From Saururus chinensis (lineage: Eukaryota > Streptophyta > Magnoliopsida > Piperales > Saururaceae), in contig CP141145.1 of NCBI GenBank assembly GCA_035235625.1, positions 37,428,668-37,492,667 on the forward strand: a stretch of 64,000 nt of DNA. The letters are read 5' to 3'. Both the position numbers and the translations under genes were made by a program. Within the stretch, counting starts at the first letter, position 1; each line of letters starts with the position of its first letter. Shown one piece after another: positions 54,088 through 64,000 of this stretch. Below the pieces are notes generated by a model that saw only the letters and a list, made by a program, of their open reading frames with translations, ran no database searches and was not told where the DNA came from.

Positions 54088-56550
54088 GTGGTGTGTTTGT
54101 GGTGTATGCGTGGTCGTCGCTCCTTACTCCCCCGATTAGTACCATTTGACCACGAGCACGAGCGGACGTCTAGGAGAGCTGAGTTGCCCTCGACCTACAT
54201 CCCTACACCCCCAAACTCTCCCACCAATTCCTCCACCCACACTACTTCTAGCCCCATAATGGCTGAACATCAGTTAGTAGATGCACCACTTAAAGCTCTA
54301 AGGGAGTATTACACTCCCAATGAGTACACCTCTCCTTCATGCATTAGGTTGCCAGAGGTCGCTGCCCAAAATTATGAGATTAAGCCCAATGTCATTCAAA
54401 TGCTTCCATCCTTTTATGGGCTTAATAATGAAAACCCGTATAGGCACCTAGATGACTTCTTAGAACTATGCACAACTTTTAAGCTCTCAAATTTAACCGA
54501 TGAGGCTGTTAAACTTCGCCTTTTCCCTTTCACATTGAAAGATAAGGCAAAGGAATGGCTTCACTCATTAGAGCCAAACACTATCACAACATGGGCCCAA
54601 ATGCAACAAGAGTTCCTTAAAAAGTACTTCCCCATAGGTAAGACCAACCAAATGAGAAAGGCCATAACCACTTTTGCCCAACTTCCTACTGAACAGTTCC
54701 ATGAGAGTTGGGATAGACTTAAGGACCTTCTTAGGAGGTGTCCTCATCATGCTGTCCCTAAGTGGCAATTAGTGCAACGTTTTTATGAGGGTCTTACTGA
54801 ACAAAACCGTCATCTTGTTGATGCAAGTTGTGGGGGAACCTTTTTGCTAAAAAATGAAAATGAGGCATGGAAACTTTTTGAGGACTTGAGTGAAAATTCT
54901 CTTCAACATGCTGCGTTGAATAGAAATGAGAGTGTATTATCTACTTTAAACAATGCCCCCTCTAGGGGTGGCTTGTATGAAGTCAAAAACCCATTAGACC
55001 TCTCCTCCAAAGTTGATATTTTGAGTAGGAAGCTGGACCTTCTTATGACTTCAACCCATCATCCCACTCCCTTCACTCAAGATACATGCACAATATGCCT
55101 TAGCCCAGCCCATACTATCATTGAGTGCCCCTCTGCCTCTCAGTTTCCTGAGCTTGTCCAAGACCATGTGAATGCTACCCAATCCTTCCCTAGGGCTGAG
55201 AACAATCCATTTTCAAACATATATAACCCTGGGTGGAGGAATCATCCTAACTTTTCTTGGCAGACACAAAACCAAGGGGTTATGGGTAACCAACTCCCTA
55301 GGCAACCATTCCAAGTTCCACCAGCCCATATCCACCAACCTCAAGTGCAACCTCCATATGTCCAACCCAATAGGAGTCCAAGTTTTGAAGAAAAGGTCTT
55401 GAGTGCCTTGCAAGGCCTTCAATCTCAATCCCAACTCCTCCACTCTCATACACAATCTATAGCAAAGTTAGAAGCCCAAATTGGACAACTAGCTAATGTT
55501 ATTAACAAGAGAGAGATGGGGACGTTGCCAAGTCAACCCCTACCAAACCCTAAAGGTCAATTTCAGGTAGAGGGAGCTCCTCCCTCTAATGAACAAGTTA
55601 ATTCCATAATGACCCTTAGGAGTGGGAGGATTATTGACAAGAGTGTTGGGGGGACACCAATGATAGATAATAGGACTGAGGAGTTAGAGAGGGCAGCCCC
55701 TAATGAACCTCAAGTAGAAGTTAGTACACCACATGAGAAAGAGTTTGTATCTCCTTCCCCTTCCTTAGAGCCACAGTCTAAGACCACCTCTGAGGGATCT
55801 TATATCTCTAGGGCACCTTTTCCTCAGTGTCTTGATATGGCCCCACCATTTAGAAAAAGCACAGCTAAGATGGATGATATTCTTGAGACTTTTAAACAAG
55901 TTAAAATTAATCTCCCCCTCTTAGATGTCATTAAGCAAGTCCCTGCTTATGCTAAGTTCCTCAAAGACCTATGCACTCACAAACGTAAATCCAAGACCCA
56001 TGTGTCTAAGAAGGTCTTTCTCACCGAGCAAGTTAGCTCTCTTATGAAGTTTGACACCCCACCTAAGTATAAGGACCCTGGAGTACCCACTATTTCTTGT
56101 GTCATAGGTGATCACTCCATCCATAGAGCCCTCCTTGACCTTGGTGCGAGTGTCAATCTACTCCCTTACTCGGTGTATGAACAACTAGGGTTAGGTGAAT
56201 TGCAGCCTACATCAGTTACCTTGCAGCTAGCCGACCGTTCTGTGCGTAAGCCTCGGGGAGTCATTGAGGATGTCTTAGTGAAGGTTGACCGGTTCTTTTT
56301 CCCTGTTGATTTTATTGTCTTAGATATGGAAACCGGTGCCAACCCCACATATCAGATTCCTATCATTCTAGGTCGTCCTTTTCTTGCCACAGCTAATGCA
56401 TGCATAAATTGTAGGACAGGGGTAATGGAGATGACTTTTGGGAACATGAAAGTGCACCTAAATATTTTTTATGTGTCTAACCATTTGCCTGCAACTTCTA
56501 ATGCTGAATATTTTATGGTAGACAATTTTAGATTTGATGCTTATGGATAG
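54088..56550 (+). CDS. Retrotransposon Gag and aspartic protease polyprotein (Athila/Tat lineage)
   Basis: This is an 820-codon open frame. The likely functional start is the Met at 54259 (residue 58, MAEHQLVDAP), because family members begin near this block; the upstream part may be leader. Residues ~110-270 form the retrotransposon gag (capsid) domain with LPSFYGLNNENPYRHLDDFL, LRLFPFTLKDKAKEWL and FLKKYFP blocks. Residues ~334-347 are a CX2CX4HX4C zinc knuckle, which binds RNA. Residues ~660-790 form a retropepsin-like domain with LLDLGASVNLLPYSVYEQLG and an IILGRPFLATA block. In living elements Gag assembles cytoplasmic virus-like particles and the protease matures it. No polymerase follows in any frame before the 3' region, so enzymes would have to come from another element. 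Confidence 0.9.
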   Translation: MVCLWCMRGRRSLLPRLVPFDHEHERTSRRAELPSTYIPTPPNSPTNSSTHTTSSPIMAEHQLVDAPLKALREYYTPNEYTSPSCIRLPEVAAQNYEIKPNVIQMLPSFYGLNNENPYRHLDDFLELCTTFKLSNLTDEAVKLRLFPFTLKDKAKEWLHSLEPNTITTWAQMQQEFLKKYFPIGKTNQMRKAITTFAQLPTEQFHESWDRLKDLLRRCPHHAVPKWQLVQRFYEGLTEQNRHLVDASCGGTFLLKNENEAWKLFEDLSENSLQHAALNRNESVLSTLNNAPSRGGLYEVKNPLDLSSKVDILSRKLDLLMTSTHHPTPFTQDTCTICLSPAHTIIECPSASQFPELVQDHVNATQSFPRAENNPFSNIYNPGWRNHPNFSWQTQNQGVMGNQLPRQPFQVPPAHIHQPQVQPPYVQPNRSPSFEEKVLSALQGLQSQSQLLHSHTQSIAKLEAQIGQLANVINKREMGTLPSQPLPNPKGQFQVEGAPPSNEQVNSIMTLRSGRIIDKSVGGTPMIDNRTEELERAAPNEPQVEVSTPHEKEFVSPSPSLEPQSKTTSEGSYISRAPFPQCLDMAPPFRKSTAKMDDILETFKQVKINLPLLDVIKQVPAYAKFLKDLCTHKRKSKTHVSKKVFLTEQVSSLMKFDTPPKYKDPGVPTISCVIGDHSIHRALLDLGASVNLLPYSVYEQLGLGELQPTSVTLQLADRSVRKPRGVIEDVLVKVDRFFFPVDFIVLDMETGANPTYQIPIILGRPFLATANACINCRTGVMEMTFGNMKVHLNIFYVSNHLPATSNAEYFMVDNFRFDAYG

Positions 56551-56559
56551 AGGTCCATC

Positions 56560-58447
56560 TTTTGTAGCATTAGCCCATAATCAAGTTATGCCTTCTAATT
56601 TTTCTACATCATCTTTTTGGAGACTTAAGAGAAGAGCCAATGCTAATATCTACCAGCCGCCCTGATATATTTGAGAATGTTGGCAATGTCTGGCTGAAGA
56701 CATTAAACTTAGCGCTTCTTGGGAGGCAACCCATGTTTTTGATATATTTCTTTACCTTCCTTTTGTTTATTTTCTTTGCTTCATTTAGGCTTTATTTACT
56801 TATTTTCTCAGTTTTTTTCTCATTATAGTTTTTCTTCTTTTATGAGATCTAATACTTTAGGTTTGGGGGAATGCTCATCACTTATATTTATTTCTTTTCT
56901 CCAATCCTATGTACTTCACTTTCAGATTAGTGGATTAGTTATGCTTTCAGGTGATATCTTTCTTTTCCCTCTCTTACTTATTCTTGTCATTGTAGTATAT
57001 ATTTTCTTTAACATTGAGGACAATGTTCAGTTTAGGTTTGGGGGTGTAGAAAGATAATTTTTCTTTATTATTTTTCTTTTAGGATGTTTTAGAGTATTTT
57101 TTTTTCATTTTTCTTTTGTTCTTTTCTTTTAAGTGGGTTTTATCGCTTATTTTCTTTTAAAAGTATATGTCTGTTTTTAAAGAGATCAATTTCATGAAGA
57201 AAGTTCAAGTAATTAATTAAGTGATGAAAATGATTAAGTGAGTAATTTCTATTTTATTTTCATTATCTTGGATAATTGTGCTTATATTTTTAAATCACAT
57301 TTCACACACTTGAAACTTGTAGGAATATAATTTTATGATTTATTACTTGTAATCTTAGTGGGATATCTTTAACTGAGCATATATTTTTGAAAACTTGGCA
57401 ATTGAGTAATTTTTAATATTTTATGATAGATCTTTATGCTTAGCTTTTATTTGAAAAAAAATGGGATAAGGTGTATAGAAAAAAAATGAAAAAAAAATAA
57501 TAAAAAAAATTTTAAAAAAAAAGTTGAAAAAAAATGATGATGAAAAAAAAAATTAAAAAAAAGGTTTGTTTCTCTTTTTACTGAGTAACCGGACCTTGTG
57601 CCTAGGCAAGTATAAGGGATCGCGTCAAAAGGTGAAAAGTTGAGATAAATTCTTTTATGACTTGCTTGGTTCTGTAGCCTTTATAGTTCGAGTTATTAAG
57701 CCTGAGGGGTGTTTCAACACCTAGTGCCTTGAGCCAACTGGATTAGGGAAACTGGCTTAACGCTTGTTACATGGACTATTTAGAAAGCTTAATAGAACTA
57801 AGTATTGCACAAGTCATATTTTAAGGTATATTATGCTCTTATTCCCTGAATTTAATTTGAAGGCTATTACATGAAGGTTTATTATGAGGTGTTAAAGATG
57901 AAAGATTGTCATTGTTATATTTTTGAGTTAGTGAACTTTAATGAGCTTGGGTAATGGGTAACATAAGATATGCTTGTTAATAAAGAATGAAATCATATGA
58001 CTATAAAGTTTCTACACTTTATATTTTTGAAATGTATATATATAGTTGCACAATTATTTCTAAGATGGGGTTATAAAATGGATTATTCCTTACTTGAAAG
58101 TGATCAGATCTTAATTGTTTACTTGTTTCAAGTATTTGTGGTTAGTTCTTTTTAAAAATAGTTATGTGTTTTTAAGAGAAAATTATTTTTCAAATTTTTG
58201 TTTTCTTGTTTATTTGTTTTATTTTTCTTAGGTTTTAATGTTTGTGGGTATCATTACTGCAAACCCTCACGAGACACAACTTGTCCAACTAGGGACACAT
58301 AGGGGTTTAAAGGCTTGTTGCATATGCTAAATGCAATCGTGATTCCCTACGAAAGTGGCTTTTATTTATTTTATTTTTTTTAGATTAGTTGTTTTATTTT
58401 ATTTTTGTTTTGCTCGAGGACTAGCAAAATATAGGTTTGGGGGTATT
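56560..58447 (+). other. Non-coding 3' region of the gag element with polypurine tracts
   Basis: Three GTTTGGGGG tracts occur at 56861, 57037 and 58435. The last abuts the LTR and is the likely primer for plus-strand synthesis. Conserved lineage motifs CTTGGGAGGCAACCC (~56718) and ACATTGAGGACAATGT (57011) are present. An A-rich tract lies at 57470-57565. Frames of 60-93 codons are T-rich and not convincing. Confidence 0.6.
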
Positions 58448-59833
58448 TGATAAGTATGAAATCTATATCTATTTTATATGTCTTTTTACCTTATTTGCTA
58501 GTTTAGATTAGGTTAATTTAGAGTTAGTTATGGTTTATTTAGATTAAGATAAATATTAGTATTTTAGTTTAATTATTAATGATTTTGTAGTTATTAGTAG
58601 TTTAGATGTGTATTTAAACAAAGTTGGAATTTTAATTATATTCTACATGTCTAAAATATGGTATTTTATGTTTTGTAGGTAAAGTGCACTTATTGAAGTA
58701 CTTGGACGATGTTTGAAATGCTTGAAAATAGTCTTCACATGCTTTAAAGTGATTTGGACAACTTTTCGGAGTTATAAACAAGTTAGAAATTAATATGGAC
58801 ACGAAGGAAAGCTTAATGAATAGTCCGGGAAAATAGAAACACTGTAGCCGATCGATCGGGGTCACTTACCGATCGATCTGGATAACGTGAATTCAGACAA
58901 AAAAATAGTGTAGCCGATCGATCGGGCATGCAGGGCGATCGATCAACATAACGTGCAGTTTCCTTGTTTAACCCAAATTCCAATCCTTTTCATATTGGAT
59001 TTCTTCCTACGGAACTTATGCCTATAAAAAGCCATATTTGGCTTAGAATTAGGGGATTCCAGTAGATTTTAGAAGGAGAAAAAGGAAGAAGAAGATGGAA
59101 GAGAACTCAAAGCTTTCAATGGAGATTCAAGTGCTTTCTTCTACCATGGAAGGCTAGACTTTTCTTTTACTTAGGAGTTGATGAAGCTATAGATAAGTTT
59201 CAGTTTCTTTTCTTTTTAATTTAGATCTCAGTTGTGAATGATGACAATTGTATGATATTGATTTCCTTTTTAATGGAAGAGCTTTTAATGTTTATTCAAG
59301 TCTATGTTGATTTGTTGTCTTGTAGATGATAGATTGATATGGTTTTGATATTTGCATCGATTCTAATTTCTGTGATTTAGATGAGATGGTCATACAATAG
59401 TTTTAATGTTCAGATAATTAATGACTTGGATGAGTTATACTAAGATTAGACGGGTCATGCCTATAGCTAGTTTAGTGTAGATGATCCGTGCTATTGTCGA
59501 AGATAGTTCATGCCATGGAAGTTAATTAATGATTCTTTTTGAAGTAATTCTAGCTTGTAGCTGAGAATACTTGTTCATGTTCACACTAGATTTAGATTAA
59601 AAGTTAAGGAATTGTTATGGTTTTATAGTGAATTCAATTTCCTAAGTAATTTCCATCAAATTAATCTCTTATTTTAAACTAGTTGATTCCTTTCTTTTGC
59701 TTAATTTAAGTTTAAGTTGTTTTTAGTTTTTAAATCAGCAAATTCCTCTTTAGATTTAGTAATAACCCATCCGTCCCTGAGGTTCGATAACCCTTAAATA
59801 CTTATCCTAGTACAATTACCTTGTACACTTGCA
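58448..59833 (+). mobile_element. 3' LTR of the gag element (~1.39 kb)
   Basis: It begins TGATAAGTATGA right after a polypurine tract and probably ends CACTTGCA at 59833. A TATAAAAAG box lies near 59023. Upstream of it, four GATCGATC palindromes sit in 58853-58935, inside GCCGATCGATCGG-type phrases. The tail has the CCCTGAGGTTCGATAACC block usual near the end of Athila/Tat LTRs. An older relative is split at 3135-3323 and 9939-11880. Confidence 0.7.
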
Positions 59834-60012
59834 AAGGGTTTAATTATAAACGATCAATGACCTCTTGACAGTGATGAGGTGGCTGCTGGTCTGGAATCAC
59901 TGCACCCAAGTGGGCTCCGATGACGATCGACTCCATCGACGAGTTTGAGCTTGTTCCCTGCATTTTCTGTGCCATCCTCACCGTTTACGAGGATGACCTC
60001 GCCCACCCCCGT
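59834..60012. other. Short spacer, nothing recognised
   Basis: 179 bases between two elements. No gene or array is visible. Confidence 0.4.
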
Positions 60013-60649
60013 TGTAACGCCCGCCCATTTTTTATTAATATAATATTAATGATCTTGTCCGACGTGCGTAATTAGTACACACGAACCGGATTGACGGGTG
60101 TTAATCGTGAAACGATCGTATGCTCAAAGTAGAATATGTCGGAGTATTTGCACAGCCAAGAAAAAAATAAAAACATATTGACAAAAAGTTTATAACATAA
60201 GTTTAATATACATACCAAAATTTACTGTACATGGAGCCAGTAGTTATAAAAACATGATTATCTTGGCACATCATGTCTTTACACGTCGGTCACATATATA
60301 ATTACATTATGTAGAAAACACACGACTATTTGAAAAACTTTTCTTCTTTCCCTTCCTCCATCATCGCAACATCTGCAAGGGTTGGGGGTGCATGAGTATA
60401 TTTATACTCAGTAGGTTTGTTTAAAAATCTAAAAGAAATGCTAAGCAAAAACATCTTTTAAAATCAAATCAAACAAATTCACAAAATCAATCAAATCCAC
60501 AAGCCGCGATACCCAACGGCCTACCTCCGCGCTCATGGGACAACAGAGGCCACTAAGGGAAGGAGTTTCCCCATGATACTCCACCCTGTGCACGCCACTA
60601 GCCGATCATTTTTCTCGGTAGGCATCAAAACAGTGTATGAAACCACAAC
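60013..60649 (-). mobile_element. Left part of another LTR, interrupted by the LTR at 60650
   Basis: It starts TGTAACGCCCGCC. Read on the minus strand it has the CCTACTGAGTATA/TATACTCATGC stem-loop (60391-60415) followed by CCCCCAACCCTTGCAG, the same 3' layout as in the other LTRs, and a GATCTTGTCCGACGTGCG block near the end resembling 33600-33640. Its 5' part presumably lies beyond the window after the nested LTR. Confidence 0.6.
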
Positions 60650-61254
60650 TGTCACGCCCCGGTGATGCCCGACCCGAGCCGAACCCGGTCCAAGGGCCGG
60701 TCAAGCGCGCGGGGGCGACGAAGTGAAAATTGAGAAAACGATCTAGCGGAAGACTTAACCCTAACCACGGGCGATTAACAGCAACACGGAGTGCGCACAA
60801 TCCTTTGAGCAAGAGTAAATAAAAGGGAAGAAAAAGGTATTGCTTATCACAAAGTAAACAACAATCTCAAACCCACAAACTTAGTTAAGTAAAGCCCACA
60901 CCGGCTCAAAATAAGTCATAATCATCACAACTGTATTATATGACATAAATCCAAAACAAGAACCCTACACAAAGGTTCGTACATAAAGCATGAAAGAAAC
61001 GATGATAAGTCACTCAACGATCTCCATCATCACACCCAAGCTACCTCTGACCTTTCCTCAAAGAGGCAATCCTGTCCGTCTGCGTGTCGCACCACGCAGC
61101 CCCAAATCAAAACACAAAAGAGGGGTGAGTTTTAACACTCAGCAATGGTTTTAATATCACTGTCAACGTAGAAAATACGATAGCTTAGAAATGAGATCGT
61201 TCAGATCAAAGATTTACATGGTGCATCACTTTCTGATCACACATTCATATCACC

Positions 61255-61790
61255 TAACACTGCATCATAATGCATAATTCAACCTGCATGGATGTATCTC
61301 TAGCATACATATTCCCACATGCATTCACATCATACCAATCCCGCATGGATGTATCTCTAACATACATATTCCCACATGAATAATATCATCACCACCTGCA
61401 TGGATGTATCTCTAACATACATATTCCCACATGCATAATAGCATCACAACCTGCATGGATGTATCTCTAACATACATATTCCACATGCATAATATCATCA
61501 CAACCTACATGGATGTATCTCTAACATACATATTTCCACATGCATTTTATCATCAAAGTCAACATGCATGGATGTATCTCTAACATACATATTCCACATG
61601 CATAACATCAAAATCAACATGCATGGATGTATCTCTAACATACATATTCCACATGCGTAACATCAAAATCAACATGCATGGATGTATCTCTAATATACAT
61701 ATTCCACATGCATAACATCAAAATCAACATGCATAGATGTATCTCTAACATACATATTCCCACATGCATAATGTCATCACAATCCACCTC
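61255..61790 (-). repeat. ~55-bp tandem repeat, about 10 units
   Basis: Units contain GCATGGATGTATCTCTAACA, then TACATATTCCCACATGCATA, with a variable tail of 10-20 bases. Unit length varies from about 45 to 57. Tails fall into two types (ATCATCACAACC and ACATCAAAATCAAC), grouped in runs, showing stepwise amplification. Confidence 0.9.
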
Positions 61791-62196
61791 CATCAAGGAG
61801 TAATCACACGTTAACGTCACACAGACGGGAGCATAGACAAGGCCACGAAGGCGTGTCATGGTACAAAATTCTACACAAGAATTCAAGAAAGATCGGGGTT
61901 GTCAATCCCTAATACTGCTCGCCCTGGACGATCCTGGCCAAGGATGTCCCATTCTCACACAGAGAATCTAGAGCAGGGGTGTTCGCCCAGGGACATCTCC
62001 TGCGGAGGGAAGAGCCCGAGTTCTCACACAAAGAACCCTAGAACACGTGGTAGCGGGGTGCACACGGCATACCACACTGGATTCTCAGGGTCCAGATGAC
62101 ACACATAATAATATTCTCACATATCCGCAAGACAAGTACACAACTCGTCCCCACATCATTCCATTAAACAAGACTCAACCCGGGGAGTGCACTCGT

Positions 62197-62266
62197 TCCA
62201 CACAGGAACTCCAAATTGTTCCACACAGGAACTTCAAATCGTTCCACACAGGAACTTCAAATCAAA
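62197..62266 (-). repeat. 23-bp triplicate inside the LTR
   Basis: GTTCCACACAGGAACTTCAA plus three bases occurs three times in a row. GTTCC...GGAAC gives each unit a small dyad. Confidence 0.9.
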
Positions 62267-64000
62267 ATATGTCCTTTCAGACCAATCAAGTTGCGATTAA
62301 TCCACGACCGATAAACCCGGCACACAATTCCATCACATTGCATCCAATCGGTCAAATTCGATTAATCACAATGAAGCCTCAATTGGAAATCCATTTTCAT
62401 GATGCGTGCAGCATGGTACATGTGTGGGCAAAGCATACATGAATCCTAATCATGATAAGTGCTCTCACCAGCCCCTAATGCATCATTCATAATCACGATA
62501 TTAAGCTTCAACATCATCATTTAACCCCCACATGTGTGTGTGTAACTAGTAGAAGCCTTTCACATAATGCATATCAACATGCTTGAAAATCAACTCACTA
62601 CCACACTACACATGTGAATTTCTATCTAAACATGAATTCCAGCGGAAATCATAGTAGAAGAATCGTTGAAATCACAGCTAGATTCAAAACTCAACCACAA
62701 GGGCTAAACACCTATAACATCACTCATTTCATCATTGAGTCATGGCATTCACCAACATTCACACACCATTAATCACAATTTATCATGACAAATCAGTCCA
62801 ACAATGATTGTAGTCCTACTGAAAATATATGCTTAACCAAAGGGAAACAACCATTCATAATTTCAAGATAATGATTCCAACATCATGCCACAAAGCATGT
62901 CATTCCATCATCTCTAAGCATATATCTCAACTCCATAAACTCAATAGCATGCATTTCCAGTAGCCTAACATAGCTTAAAACACTCCACATTCATATAAAA
63001 TTGGCAAGCTAAAGTGGAATCATCAAAATAGACATCATATGCACAACACACAATTTCCTGTGTAGCCGATCGATCGCCCTTCAGGCCGTTCGATCGGTTA
63101 CACACAAAAATTTGAAATTTACAGTTCAGCCGATCGATCGCCCTGCAAGGCCGATCGATCGCCAACTCGGCAGAACAATCATCTTCTTCCTTTCGCAAAA
63201 TTAAACCGAAACACCATAGATAACACTTCAAATCCACATCTAACACCCTAATCATCATCAAAAGTCCTCCTTGACTTCCAGAATATCAAACCAAACCATA
63301 ATAATGCAAAACACTAAGAAATCGGGATTAAATAATTCTATTTTCTAATCTTACCATTAACACACTAAATCAAGCAAACCATTTTGAAATAAGCCAAAAA
63401 TGGAGAGTTTTACCATGGATAAACAAAGATTTTGAAGACCCATTACCTCAGCACTTGATTAAGCTCGGATTGAAGAGTCACCCTTCTTGAAATCCTTGAA
63501 AACACAATGAGTTTGAATTAAACTCTAATAGAAATCGATTTACCCAAGAAATCCCTAATTAAACCTTAGATCTAGGGCTTGTTGGTAGTAAAAATCGAAT
63601 TTTGAATGTTAGGGTTTGTAGTAAAACACAAATCAGTAGCTTTTGATGGTAAAAAACGAATTGAATCAAGGGGAAAATGGTAGATTTGGAAGAAATTAAG
63701 AGAAAAGCCAATGATTAGTGCTTAATTAGAGTAAGCTTACTTTAATCAGCTTCTAATTCGGGCCTAAGTGGGGATTAGGCCAGCCCTCCTTCCTTAGCCT
63801 ATTCTCAAAAATGGAAATGGCTCTGGTTTGCCCTTTTATAGTAAGGGTTGGGGTAGGCATAGGTAAGTTTTGGGGTGTAAATATAAAAAGTAGGCTAAAA
63901 GTGGGTATTTTGCAAATTTAAGCACAATTTAAGCCTAATAAAATTCTGAAAATTTTTGTGTGACCTTAAGTATATGTCTAGGTTTATTTGAAATAAAAAT

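Larger units (their letters stand above)
53807..59833 (+). mobile_element. Athila/Tat-type Ty3/gypsy element, gag-protease only, with 3' LTR
   Basis: Parts seen in order are a short TGATAAGTATGA match to the LTR start at 53807, a long open gag-protease frame (54088-56550), a post-coding region with the CTTGGGAGGCAACCC motif (near 56718) and ACATTGAGGACAATGT (57011) that normally follow pol in this lineage, a polypurine tract at 58433-58447, and the 3' LTR 58448-59833. Polymerase, RNase H and integrase sequence is not seen, so it is a non-autonomous form. A full 5' LTR and a target duplication were not recognised. The open gag frame suggests a fairly young or recently active lineage. Confidence 0.75.
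60650..64000 (-). mobile_element. Long LTR (>3.3 kb) with tandem arrays, runs off the window
   Basis: It starts TGTCACGCCCCGG, preceded by ACAAC as the possible target site. Minus-strand features are a CTATAAAAGG box near 63830, four GATCGATC/GATCG-rich phrases at 63064-63165, a 55-bp array (61255-61790), a 23-bp triplicate (62197-62266), and a GCTGAGTGTTAAAACTCACC stem-loop (61122-61145) close to the 3' end. No coding region with a family signature. The right end is not in the window, so whether it is solo cannot be told. Confidence 0.65.

Overview
This is nuclear DNA of a flowering plant. It has plant-type spliced and intronless genes, a site II/telo-box promoter in front of a ribosome-biogenesis gene, and very heavy loading with plant LTR, CACTA, hAT and foldback repeats. 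The coding exons are GC-rich (NIP7 throughout, exon 1 of the phosphatase) in an AT-rich background. This would fit a monocot, but I cannot place the species.

Only two host protein genes are well supported. One is a five-exon atypical dual-specificity phosphatase of the plant/fungal PFA-DSP (Siw14-like) family on the minus strand (20329-23420). The other is an intronless NIP7 60S ribosome-biogenesis factor on the plus strand (39084-39647). A 58-codon ORF behind a CCAAT/TATA pair (42083-42259) is a weak third candidate.

The rest is mostly a transposon graveyard with readable nesting. (1) 1-17135: three copies of one very long LTR family (about 5 kb, full of different minisatellites). One is cut by the window edge (1-384). 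One at 3324-9933 sits inside an older LTR-like segment and itself carries a second solo LTR (7673-9637). One at 12031-17135 lies in inverse orientation. (2) 17136-20328: a foldback element, a long AT microsatellite and a MITE-like hairpin. (3) 20329-23600: the phosphatase gene. (4) 27090-31200: a non-autonomous CACTA-like element with a 1.6 kb solo LTR inside. (5) 31780-37500: a roughly 1 kb inverted repeat whose spacer holds a small hAT-like element, which in turn holds a 2.46 kb solo LTR with about 31 copies of a 20-bp repeat. (6) 38400-39650: a duplicated 105-bp segment and NIP7. (7) 42500-45530: a hairpin element and foldback/hAT-like repeats. (8) 46575-51310: an LTR-like block. (9) 51310-52690: a decayed hAT transposase gene. 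(10) 53807-59833: an Athila/Tat-type Ty3/gypsy element with a long open gag-protease frame but no polymerase or integrase part. (11) 60013-64000: two more nested LTRs running off the window.

The genes do not form a working unit with one another. The window's interest lies in the LTR population: nearly all are solo LTRs with clear 5-bp target duplications, they share a stem-loop module near one end, and several carry expanding tandem arrays. Boundaries given to the base rest on matching target-site duplications; boundaries given as approximate rest on alignment by eye.
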